Below the pieces are notes generated by a model that saw nothing but the letters and a program-made list of their open reading frames with translations, searched no databases and was not told where the DNA came from. From contig NW_025955151.1 of assembly GCF_022376445.1 (NCBI RefSeq), forward strand, positions 1 to 64,000: a DNA stretch of 64,000 nucleotides, in the 5' to 3' direction. The stretch is from Fomitopsis serialis (lineage: Eukaryota > Basidiomycota > Agaricomycetes > Polyporales > Fomitopsidaceae). A program made the position numbers and the translations under genes. Below are positions 35,067 to 49,744 of the stretch, piece by piece; positions within the stretch are counted from its first letter, which is position 1; each line of letters starts with the position of its first letter.

Positions 35067-35659
35067 AATGTCTTCGTGTTACCATCGTGCTGCTGCTGTG
35101 TGCCTCGTAGTTGTCTGGCCTCGTCCGAGTCTCCTCGATGTACTTGTATCACGCCGCCTCGTACCGCGCTGTCTCGTATCATGAATATCACAATGACCTG
35201 ATGTACTAGTAATGTGGAATGAAATGTGCTCGTATGCATTGCTATCTGCCCAACGACTAACAGTGACTCTCATCGGCTGGCACTACTAGTCCATTTCCTC
35301 ACAGTGGCGGCGGTGACTTTGCCGCCCTCTTCCTACTCTCACATCCACCACCACCCTCAGCATCATCCCCGCTGTATTGCCTTGTCTCTTCAACATGATG
35401 CGTAACTCAAAAGCAGCTCCAAGATACGAACAAAATTTAGGAAGGACGAGCCCAGGAGGGTCGCTGGGCGGCGCGCAGATTCCGGTGCATAACTCGACCT
35501 GGGACGCGATCTCTGCATCCACCATAACCACCTCCTGCTTTGAGATCATCGCCTCCGCTGCTACCTCAAACGTCCTCGTCTGCAACGTGATCCCGTTGCC
35601 TCGTGTGCGTCCTCGCATCCCTTTGTCGCCGCTATCCGCGAACGACGCAGACCGTGCCC

Positions 35660-35745
35660 GGCGCACGCTCAACCGCGCCCTACGTACGCTCAACCGCGCC
35701 CTACGCACGCTCAACCGCGCCCTACGCACGCTCAATCGCAGACGT
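35660..35745 (+). repeat. 24-bp minisatellite, copy 2
   Basis: Same RTLNRAL-encoding units as 25012-25095, in inverted orientation. Confidence 0.8.
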
Positions 35746-36473
35746 GCTCAGCGACCCGCCGCGGTGCGAGAGCGGCTAGCAATTGCAGCCGCAACATTTT
35801 GGGAGGGAGAAAGTAACAGGCTCGGAGGTGAGTATATCTCCTGTTTCCTGTTCAGTCAGTTCATAGCAGTATTGCTCACCTGCATTCGCAGCTCGGTGTA
35901 TCGCGTCCTCTCGTGGTCCACATGGGCAAGGACGACTTGCATCCGGGCACCCTCGAAATGTGCCTCGAACGGCATCCCTCCACCCGTGGATCTCCTCCCG
36001 CCCGGTACTGACCTCGACCACACCCCGGTCACTCCCCGTCCTGCCGAGCTCATCACTCGTCTCCCGCTCTCTATCTTCCCGATGGAGCTGTCCGAAGTGT
36101 CCCATCCGGTCTGCTCCAGACTCGACGGTCGCCGCCCTCGATCCACGCCGGCATCCGGTGCGTTTCTCCCGTCTTCCCGGACTCACCACCTCTCGTGGTT
36201 TGCTGGTCGACCCGGCTGGCATCCTCGACCGATGAAGGCACGACGAATCGCCGTCCGGCGAGCGGCGTGGGCGAGAGGGCGGGTGCGTGGGCGGATGGTG
36301 GTTGGCTCGGGTTGGGTGCCCGGGATGCTACTGTCAGGTGAGCATGGTTGCCCGTTCGAAGACAGACGGTGCTGCTCACGTCCTCCCGAACGAATTTCGC
36401 CAGTCCGGCTTTGCTACCGGCTTTGGCCATGGAACTTGAGTCACCAGCTGTTTGTCCTCGCGGCGCGCCTGCC

Positions 36474-40240
<3,767 letters not shown>

Positions 40241-41201
40241 ACTGTTCTATCTAGCTATACTGGGACTAATGCACAACATAAATAACATTTGAATGGCTTT
40301 TTGTATGCCGGGGACGACTGACAAGCCAACTCTCGGGCCCTGAGAACCATGCTTACTAGCCAAAAACATTGATTTTAGCTGACAAATATGCGAAATAAGC
40401 CTCACTTCTGGCGGTTATAACCAAGAATGGAAACAGCTAAGTTACCGAGAGCTTGCAAGCTCGTGCATCACTAGGCCAGACAGACGGGATGGATGGCTGA
40501 GTAGGGCCGGGCGGGTGACCGAGCGAGTTGGCGAACTAGCAGCACTAGCAGCGCCGTGTGGATGAGCAGGTACGATCGCCCGCGCGCCACACGTCGATTC
40601 CCAAGAACGGCGCGACCTAGCCTGCCGAGGAGGACATACGACGTGAAACAACCATCCCGGCATACACCGGTCATTCGCTCGCGACGCGTACGGGTCTACC
40701 GTACAGTAGCAGGCGCAAGCGCACTACACGATCGCATTCATTCTACTTGTTCACTGTATGTACGTAGCCTGTATAAATGAATATTTGCCCCTTGAGCCAG
40801 CTTCACCGGCAACTACGATGCAGGCAAAGGTCGATGCATCAGCACGCGCACACCACAGCCAGTCGTGCGTGATGTCAACGTTGCATCAGATATGTATTCC
40901 ATGAGACGGCGACAGTGCAGGCTGCGACTACAGTACAAGCTACGACGACAATAGTAGTACAAGCTACGACAATCAGCGAACAGCGAAGAGATAGCGATGA
41001 GACATAGTTATGACAGCGTTGGTAGAGACGATCAACAGAGGGTACACATACTCGTACAGCACTACAATCAGATGACGACACAACGGGGACGAATGTACGA
41101 TAGAAGGGCCACGGCCGTGATGCGGGACACACAACAGCGAGACGTACAACAGCGAGACGTGACAATGTGCGACGTTTTTAGTCGTTGTCAAGCGTGCAAG
41201 G
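40241..41201. other. Unassigned spacer
   Basis: No supported gene. At 40910-40990 CTACGAC/GTACAAGCTACGAC units repeat. The rest shows no recognised feature. Confidence 0.45.
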
Positions 41202-43313
41202 TCACTGCTGGCGAGAGGAACTCGGACCGTCGCGGCCACGATCTTCCTCCAGCTCTGCCTCGACGGTGTCGGAACGCTTGCGCTTGCGTGCCATCTGGCT
41301 AATGGACTTCAACTGCTCCCGGAGGGCATTATTCGGCTGGAACTTGGGGTTGGGTGCAGCACGTCCCCCTTGCACGGCGCCTTCTGCTTGGTTTTCCACC
41401 GTCGTGTTGTCGACCAGGCGTTGGACGGCGGTACCTCTCGTACCCGCCTTGATAGCTTTGAGGAGCTGAGTAATATGGGCGTCGAATAATACGTCTTCGC
41501 CCGGAAGGCGTAAGTGCTTGTCTTGCGGATCGAGCAATTTGTCAACGAATTCATCGAACTCTGCGGAGCGGGCGTTGAGTTCATCGTCATCGACGATGTC
41601 GCCGAGGGCCTCCGCCAACTTCCGCGCGTTCTCCGGTAAGCCCAGCAGGTTCACCACCATGGACAGCTTCAGTTTGTAGCCGTCCTCGACCTTCTTCAAG
41701 AAGACGCGGAGCTGTTCCTTGAGCTGCCCTTCGTACGATTCGAGAATGGGCTGGGCACAATAGTTAGTATGTGGATGCTTGACGGGCAGGTGACGGTCGC
41801 TTACGATGGCTAAACCCTTGGCAACCCATTTGTCCATGTCCCACTGCTCCTTCACTCCCTGCCTGAACGTTTCCAGCTCCGAGAATGGGACATAAAACCA
41901 CCAGACTCGAACGGCGCCAAAAATACGGCGCCGTTCGCTGTGCGCCATGGACCCGCGTCCGAGATCAATCCAGCGTGCTTCTCCGACAGGGTGCGGTACC
42001 GCTCCCTGTCGAGCTCGAGCGACGAGACGGTATAAGCACCACTGCCTGGCGACTCCCATTTGGACTTCAGGCCATCGTCCCCTTTGGGGACCAACTCGTC
42101 GATGTTGAAGCAGGTGAGGGCGATGAAGGGGGGAACTCTGACCCGTCGCCGTTGGCGGGCGTTGTCTTGCGAGTTCCGATTAGTGCATCCCCCAAATCCA
42201 CGAGCTGCTCAAAAGCTTGAGTGAACCTGTTGAACTCTGATGCGCAGTTGGAACGTACCTTAGGAAGCGCGCCTTCCTTTCCCTTGGTATGATGAAGCTC
42301 CTGCGACTTGGCCGATTCGTTCAGTTGGGTGACGTACAGCTTATCGCCGACTAAGATCGCCTCGACCATATCTGCAATCTTCTTCGAGCCGCTCGGGTTA
42401 CGAATCGACGCGTACTCCGCCTGTTCGTCTGAGACACCTAGCGCATGTTCGACCCACCCGGGAGGACAAAAGCCGCGGTACCACCTGTCGTTGCTGATCG
42501 ACCTCTCTGTAGCACAGAGACGGTTGTGTATATCGCTAGCAGACATCGTTGTTAATTTCCCCTGCTCGCTGTCATAACAAAATCTGCGATCGCTAAGTTC
42601 AATAGAATCTCCACTGAGACGCGTGAATATACTCACTTGAAACGATTGAGATCGTCGTGCTTCTCGATCCACTGCTGCAACGCCGTCCAATCGTCGCGTG
42701 TGAAACCAGAGATCTGCTGAATACGCGAAGGTCAGTCGCTGGAATATGAAAAGCACAGACATACTTACGATCTCCCCAGTGACGTGCGGGAGATTGTGGT
42801 ACTTGTCTCCGAAGGCCTTCCGAACAGCCTCGGGGTACTCGTCTTCGCCGTCGGTCTCGTTGGTGACTAGTGCGCAGTGAGGCGGATTGGCGGATGGTAC
42901 AAGCATGTCACGCTTACCTGCCTCAGCAGGGTCGGACTGGCCGGCGGCGATCTGTTGGATCTCTGTTTCTGTTATACTAAATATTAGAGGGCTGCTGTGC
43001 GCATTACAAGACATGGATTTGTTACTTACCCTGTTCAGTGGCTTTAGGTTTCTTGACCTCGTTGGGTTCCCTAGCTTGGTGGCGATCTTTACGACCGGAT
43101 TGGCCAACTCGATTGCGATGTCAGTGTCTACGAAAGCACGATAAGAGTATATAGGGCCTCACCTCCCGGGCTGTTGGGCTTTCGCTGCTGGGAGTCCGAT
43201 TCGATGTGATCCCCCTTCAAGCCGTTGGAATTGACACGACTGCGAGGATGACCGGGGCGGGGTGAGCGAGCAGACTGCGTAGCAGCAGAGCGAAGGAGAG
43301 AGGTGGTAGACAT
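41202..43313 (-). CDS. Unrecognised multi-exon gene
   Basis: From ATG 43313 (MSTTSLLRSAATQSARSPRP) the gene reads through an intron with clean borders near 43165-43130. Exons then carry NPVVKIATKLGNPTRSRNLK, ETEIQQIAAGQSDPAEAGKR, VRKAFGDKYHNLPHVTGEI, DWTALQQWIEKHDDLNRF, RWYRGFCPPGWVEHALGV and NRFTQAFEQLVDLGDALIG. After about 41.75 kb come QPILESYEGQLKEQLRVFLK and a basic end (SISQMARKRKRSDTVEAELE). The last long exon (about 41750-41202) is open and helical, with a C-terminal basic cluster that could be a nuclear signal. No catalytic motif was seen. It may be a basidiomycete-specific protein. It appears undisrupted and so is a second candidate for working cargo besides the kinase. Confidence 0.6.
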
Positions 43314-44127
43314 CTTAGTTCACGGCTTAGAACCAGAGGCAGAAGACATTCTAAAGAACCGGGGACGGCCGCCGTGCTCAGTCAAGGGGTCTATATCGTC
43401 AAGTGACTAAGCCCGGGTAGGTTCCAGCACCGCCTACGCCTCTCCACTCACACTCCGCCTTAGCTGCAGTGGCCCATGGTAATCCACCGTCTCCCCTGGG
43501 TGTGAGATCGTCGCGTTCATTCCCTCGCTCATAGGACCTTTCGAACAACGATATCCCAGCATTGCGGCCGCCGTACACCTTCTACGGCCGCCATTAATCC
43601 GCTCTATTCGCCCCGGCCTATGCCGGAGCTGGCAACCAGGGGTAACAGGGACTGTGGCGTGGGACATTTCGGCATGTTACACGCCACAGCTCGCGGGTAG
43701 GTATAGATGAAGTACGTACTAGTAACCAGAGGCCAATGAACAAGTACATACCTTAGAAGACGAGCGCAATTTACGGTCGGTGGTTGATTAAGCGTCTACA
43801 ATTGTTTGTGAACGCGTGACCTATACGAACGTGAAATAGGATCAGCAAGGGCTCAGGAAGAAGAAGGCAGGAACATGATTTTTTACCAATGCCCGAGCCT
43901 TAAACCGACATGACAGTTGAAGATGAAGGAGAGACGCGAAGGAGATCGCGTCTGAATGGCGCGCAGGTACGCGCCCACGCAACGTAATGACAGATGAAGG
44001 GACAAATCCATTTTCTCAAATGATTTCGGGACTCTGCAACATACCTGGCCTCTTCCTCCCCATTACCTGTACGTTCCTACTCCTCCGCTTCTTGGTTCTG
44101 AGATCTGGGTGATTTTTCGAGCTAGCA
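43314..44127. other. Divergent spacer between the unknown gene and Plavaka-2
   Basis: About 800 bp without a supported gene. It must contain the promoter of the minus-strand gene and the leader of Plavaka-2. No terminal repeat of Plavaka-2 was identified by eye. Confidence 0.4.
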
Positions 44128-47100
44128 ATGGTCAGAAAAAAGCGCACCATCGAAGAACTCCTCAATGATACGTGCGGCGCTTGTCACGAGACTTTTCGGA
44201 CAAGTCAGGGCCTGTGCGCGCACCAAACCATGAGCAAGAAATGCTCATGGTACAAGAAAGGAAAACTCAAGGAGATCTTCGAGGTCCAGGGCCGTCAGGA
44301 GTCTTTGAACGACGGTGTAATAATTGAGCCTGCAGGGTAAGCATTAAAACCGCCTCTGAGGTTTGATCAATTAATTCACAATGTGCGTTCAGAACCAACG
44401 AACTGTCGGGTAGACGCGAACATTCTGGCGACGAGCCAGAACCCGTTGCAAATCTATCACCCGAAGAGGATGCAGATGAGGACGATGAAGACGAGGACGA
44501 CGAATTATCGTCACTATACGACTTTATAGATGTGTGCGCACCGTCCAAGCCGCCGAACGATCCAGGAGGGACCGGAGATGATGGTGAGGGTGGAGGTGGA
44601 CATGGCGAAGGCGGTCGCAACACAGGCGGTGACGCAGCAGGGCCATCGACTTATGCAAGACGAACCGCGCTCTCGCTCGATGACGATGACGACGAGCGTG
44701 TGGTAGACGAAGATACAGAAGCCGGAGAGGTTACTCAAGTTGACGAAGACGTGCGCAGGAGATGGCTGGAGGGCAAGGAAGGTCGAAGTTCAAGTAAGTG
44801 ATCATTGACACTCACTTAGCAAATGCGTTCCGAATGTAAACTTGTGATTAGCGGGTCCGACTGCAGGAGAGAGGAGCACAGAAGACGCGACAAACAGTGA
44901 CGGAAAGAACCCATGGGAGCCATTTCAGTCAGAGATGGATTGGCGATTCGCGTCTTGGGCAATCCAGGAAGGACTGACGCAGGGTTCCATCGACAGAGCG
45001 TTAGAAATACCCGGTGTGAGTACCTGGGCTTCCCTGACGATGTTACTCATATATGCTGACGCACCTCAGTTCCAAGAGAGACTCGGCCTGTCGTATCACA
45101 ACAGCCGTGCTCTCTTACAGTGCGTGGATTCGCTGCCCGAGAGGGCAGAATGGACGGAAAGGTTGCTATCGTTCAGGGACCGTCCTAACGAGAAGCACCT
45201 TGTTCAGTTCCGCGACATAATCCAGGCCATTCGCACCTTGTTGGGAAACCCTGAACACGCGGATCAAATCGTGTACAGACCGCGGCGTATATTCTCAGAC
45301 AAGTCGAGGACGCACCGTCTCTACAACGAGATGTGGACAGGGCGTTGGTGGCATGCCATTCAAGTGAGTAATCAAATATCAATCAATCCTTGCAAATATC
45401 TGAACCAATTGCAGAGCATCTTACCTGTAGGCTCAGCAGTTGCGCCCGTCATTATCGCGACGGACAAAACTCAGTTAACACAATTCTCGGGAAACAAGGC
45501 TGCCTACCCGGTCTACATGACGCTAGGCAACATACCGCGTGCTCTGAGGGCAAGCCGTCTGAGCACGCATGTATTCTCATAGGTTATCTATCTGTCGATA
45601 AGGTTAGCTCCGAAGGCATCACTCAGCGCAAGCAACGCGCTCTCGTTCAGCAACTCTTCCACGGTCCGTGCGCGCGATCTTGGAACCGCTCGTCCAGGCC
45701 GGGAAGGAAGGTATCGAAGTCACCTCAGGCAATGGAGAGGTTCGACGCGTACATCCGATCCTCGCCGCCTATGTAGCCGACTATCCAGAGCAGTGCCTGG
45801 TCACTTGCGCCAAGTCTGGGACATGCCCTAAGTGCCAGGCACCAGAGCAGCTGCTGGAATCTGCGAAGCCAGGTACACCTCGTACTTCCATCTGGACCTT
45901 GGATGTTCTCCGTCAAGCCAGCGAGAAAACCCAAGGCAAGACGAGCTCTAATGCGTACACCCGAGCGTGTCAAGACCTCAACGTGTCGGGATATGTCGTG
46001 CGTCCGTTCTGGCGCGATCTACCCTACACGGATATCCATTTGTGTATTACCCCTGACGTCCTCCATCAACTCTACCAGGGAGTTTTCAAGCACATCGTCG
46101 AATGGTGTACCGAACTCGTCGATGAACACGAGCTCGACAGACGCATTCGCTGCCTTCCTCCGGCATTCGGTACTCGCCACTTCAAAAACGGCATTTCCTC
46201 TCTGTCTCAAGTCTCAGGGACCGAACGCAAGCATATGGCGAGGATTCTCCTCGCGTGTCTGGTAGGCCTGATACCCAGCAAGGCTATCCTTGCTTTCAGG
46301 TCTATACTCGATTTTATCTACCTCGCGCAATATACTACTCATGACGACACCACTCTCCAGTACATGGAGGACGCACTCAAGATATTCCATCGCAATAAAG
46401 ACATCCTGGTCGACCTGGGAGTGCGCGAGCACCTCAACATCCCGAAGTTTCACTCGTTACTCCACTACGTCGACGCCATTCGACTTTTAGGCACTACCGA
46501 TAACTACAATACTGAGGCGTTTGAACGCCTTCACATCGACTACGCGAAGAAAGGCTGGAGGGCGTCAAACCATCGCGATGCACGTCCGCAAATGGTTCGT
46601 TGGCTGGCACGACAGGAGAAGATGGTCGTGCTCAGCTCGACCATCCACCGATCGCTCAGGAGTGCCGATCGGGAGCCAGGGGATGACAGTGACGCAGGGA
46701 ACTCTGAACCAGACCGAATACCTACGTCGTCACGAATCAACGCTCGAATCAAACTACCCAAACACCCTACGGCACCTCTCCAGACTCTCCCATCCATCGT
46801 CAACAAACACTGCGCACCGGGCTTCATCGACGCACTTGCTCAGCACATCTATACTCTCAAAACGGGCACCCTCTCTCGTCCTCACAGCTCCGGAGTGCTG
46901 TCACCCACATGCCGATCAATCGCCTCGATGTATTCCATGGATTCAAATTCACCCCCGAGCCGCTGACCGACGATGCGATGGAAACTGACGCGGTGAAAGC
47001 GAAGCCCGCCACTGCCGGACAAGCAGCGCGTTTCGACACGGTAGTTGTGCTGCAGGGAGAGGATGCCGAAGCTACCGGCTTGCAAGGTGCGTATCGTCTT

Positions 47101-47550
47101 CTCTACTACACTCCTCACAGATTCCTGATATGATCACTGTCTATAGGTACCCGTATTGGGCGCGTCAAGGTAATCTTTAAGCTGCCGCACGACATCAAAG
47201 ATCCCCGAACTCTCCGTCAGCTACCAGCTCCTCCCGAGTGGGCTAGCCAGGGGCCTCTGGCGTATGTAGAATGGTTCGCAAAATTACCAGCCCAAGCAGA
47301 TCCCATTCATTTGATGTACCCTGTCCACAAGCCTCCCCTTCGCGCGAACGGAAAACCTGTTGGTGCCATCATTCCTTTGTCGATAATTCGACAATCATGT
47401 CAGCTTGCTCCCTGCACACCTGGATCGACTCGCGCAATGATTCGCGAGAATGTACCTGAAGACTGGGACACTCATACTGTACTAGATAAGGCTGCAAAGT
47501 TTTGGCTTAATAATTGGGCATCGAAGTACGCGTATCAGACGCTGTGGTAG
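44128..47550 (+). pseudogene. Plavaka transposase (Plavaka-2), near full length, frameshifted
   Basis: It starts MVRKKRTIEELLND with a C2H2 finger (CGACHETFRTSQGLCAH). An acidic Ser/Asp/Glu linker follows, then the WEPFQSEMDWRFASWAIQEG block, GLSYHNSRALLQCVDSLPER, MWTGRWWHAIQ and STDKT-type text (ATDKTQLTQFSGNKAAYPVY). The catalytic-region landmarks are YVADYPEQCLVTCAKSGTCP, DVLHQLYQGVFKHIVEW and YNTEAFERLHIDYAKKGWR, and the end is KFWLNNWASKYAYQTLW. Family members continue without a break where this copy needs frame shifts near 45540 and 45665, so the copy is probably inactive. Otherwise the exons, with short introns such as 45018-45069, are open. Its intron after LEIPG is the same one that holds hAT-0 in the outer copy. 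Confidence 0.85.
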
Positions 47551-49740
47551 ACTAGTAACTTCGTAGTAGAATACAATGGTCACGGTGTCTGAATAGCTCT
47601 TAACGGCTCAACAGCTTCGTTGACGATGCTTCATTGACCTTCAGACCGCGACACTAGGTACTACTTCCATCACCCGTATAATTATAATACAAATTTTCAG
47701 ACTGCTTTGAAGCACCCTCACCATTTAGTAGCGGAGCAGGGTATGGGCAGTAACAGCCTGTTGTGTCGTCATTATTTGAGTCGATCACAATCAGCGTTCT
47801 CTGGACTGAGCGCTTCGCACTTCAGGCCTCAGGACTCAGGGCCAGTACTCAGTCCTCGACCACCATCGAGTCTGCCGCCGTCTCGACGCCATCCTACCTG
47901 CCTGCATTCCTGCCCGTACCCGCCGACCTGCTTGTTATCCGACCATTCACTCGCGCTCTCGCCCATCTGCTTTCTCTTTCACCGGCCCACTCAGTCGTTT
48001 TCCCTCTTCTCCCCGCTTACTCGTCTGACCGCGTCCGACCACCTGCCTCGCTGTCTCCCCGCCCACTCGGCCGCTACGCACGCATCTCTGCCCCAAGTCA
48101 CGCAGGACGATCTTCAAATTCGAGCCAAAACATTTCGAGCAGTCTTCACCGTCCACCGACTCACTCGCCGACCGACTCCCTCGTATCCCGACTCCCTCGT
48201 ATAACGACCCTTTCACCTGCCGACTCACCCATCGATTGACTCACCCGCTGACTGACTGCCCGCGGTGACTACAGCGGAATACGTTGCCCTGAAGAATCTG
48301 GAGACGGCTAACTTGAACTCTGATGTGAGTCCCTCGGGTGCATCATGTATAATGCCAACTCACGTATGTTCACTGAAGTCGATCAAGTTTACTTGTATGC
48401 TCTCAGAAGCCCTTCGGAGGGTCTTGGTGCTTTGGCGGAAGTGCAGAGTCTACGGGACGAGCAAGACCGTGGACCCTCTTCGATAACGCTCGAAGTCTCA
48501 TCGTTCCCCGCCTTACCCATGCTCTCACTGTCAGTGATGCATATCGCACGGATGCATCACACCGGATGACCCGCAACAGGCCCTCGACATCTACTCGATC
48601 GCACCTCCCCTTGATAGCAGACACCCCCTTTACATGTCTGCCCTCTTCTTGTCGAACGCGTACACGGGGGCGACCTTGTGCAGGCGGTACGGCGAGCTCT
48701 GGCGGTGGGACGAGTGGTTGCTCCGCCGAGCGATCATTCCCGCTTCGCGGTTATGCGTGCACAAGCAGGGTGGCGATGCGTCAATATGGACTCTCCTGGA
48801 TAAGTACCACTCATGCAGCTCGCACTGGCCACCCACGTTCCGTTCTGCGCAGCGCTCGACCATCACTGTCTTGCACCTCCACACGTTCGTCCTCCGGGCG
48901 CATGCATTGCAAGCCGAAGCGGTCATCCGGACGTCCCGAGACGGCGCGGAGAAGGCGCACAGGTGGATCAGCGCTGCGCGCTCGGTGGAGTACCGCACGA
49001 TCCTGACTGCCAGCACGCAGTTTCCCAAGGCCGGCGAGCGGAACATCCAGGCTGACGACCTAGCGACCTCAGCGTCGCAGTGTGTGAGGCAGGTGGTGCA
49101 GTCGGCGAGTACGCTGGCTACGTAATCGATGTATGTGTTCTCCATCTGACCTGACATTGACACTGGAAACTAACTCCGTTGAGGCAGGTGTTATGGTGGG
49201 CGACCTGACATACATACAAGGTAGCACATGCCGTGCCTAGTGTACGGATACGGTGATGCGGAGCTCGCGAACCGGACCTTCCGCCTGTGCGTTCACCAAT
49301 GCGTTGTCGATCAAGCAAAAGACCACTAGTGGCCAGTTACTCAAGGCCCAGAAGTTCAGCGGCGCGCCACCACCGCCGCCGCGCCTCTCACAACTCCTCG
49401 AACATCACTGTGATCGCCGAAACATGATGCGAATACGCCCCTAGCGGCTTTGCCAAAGGAGACACAATGATCCGGTATTCGCTTCGATAACACCGGCGCA
49501 GGAGAATCGCGAGCAACTGAAGGAGGACTGGAGGAAAAGCGATGCCACCATGACCTTGCATATCACGATCCGTCCCGGCGCATTGGGCGGTAACCGGTGA
49601 CCGGTTCCTTTGGCTGAATCCAGTCATTCGGGTCATACCATCGTTCCGGTGAATAAACGTCTCAGTGCGCTCATCACGGACTCCGAATTCAACGTCGTTG
49701 AGGAAGGTCCGGGCGATCACCCGGACGACGACAGTGCCTC
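47551..49740. other. Low-complexity and unassigned interval, with one open frame
   Basis: 47860-48260 is a C-rich degenerate tract (CCGCCCACTCG, CTGCCTGC-type units). 48565-49125 contains a plus-strand open stretch reading RYGELWRWDEWLLRRAIIPA and ending DLATSASQCVRQVVQSASTL with a stop at 49123. An upstream piece at 48340-48480 may belong to it. I do not recognise the protein, and it may be a broken captured gene. 49130-49740 has no supported gene. Confidence 0.4.
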
Positions 49741-49744
49741 GCTA

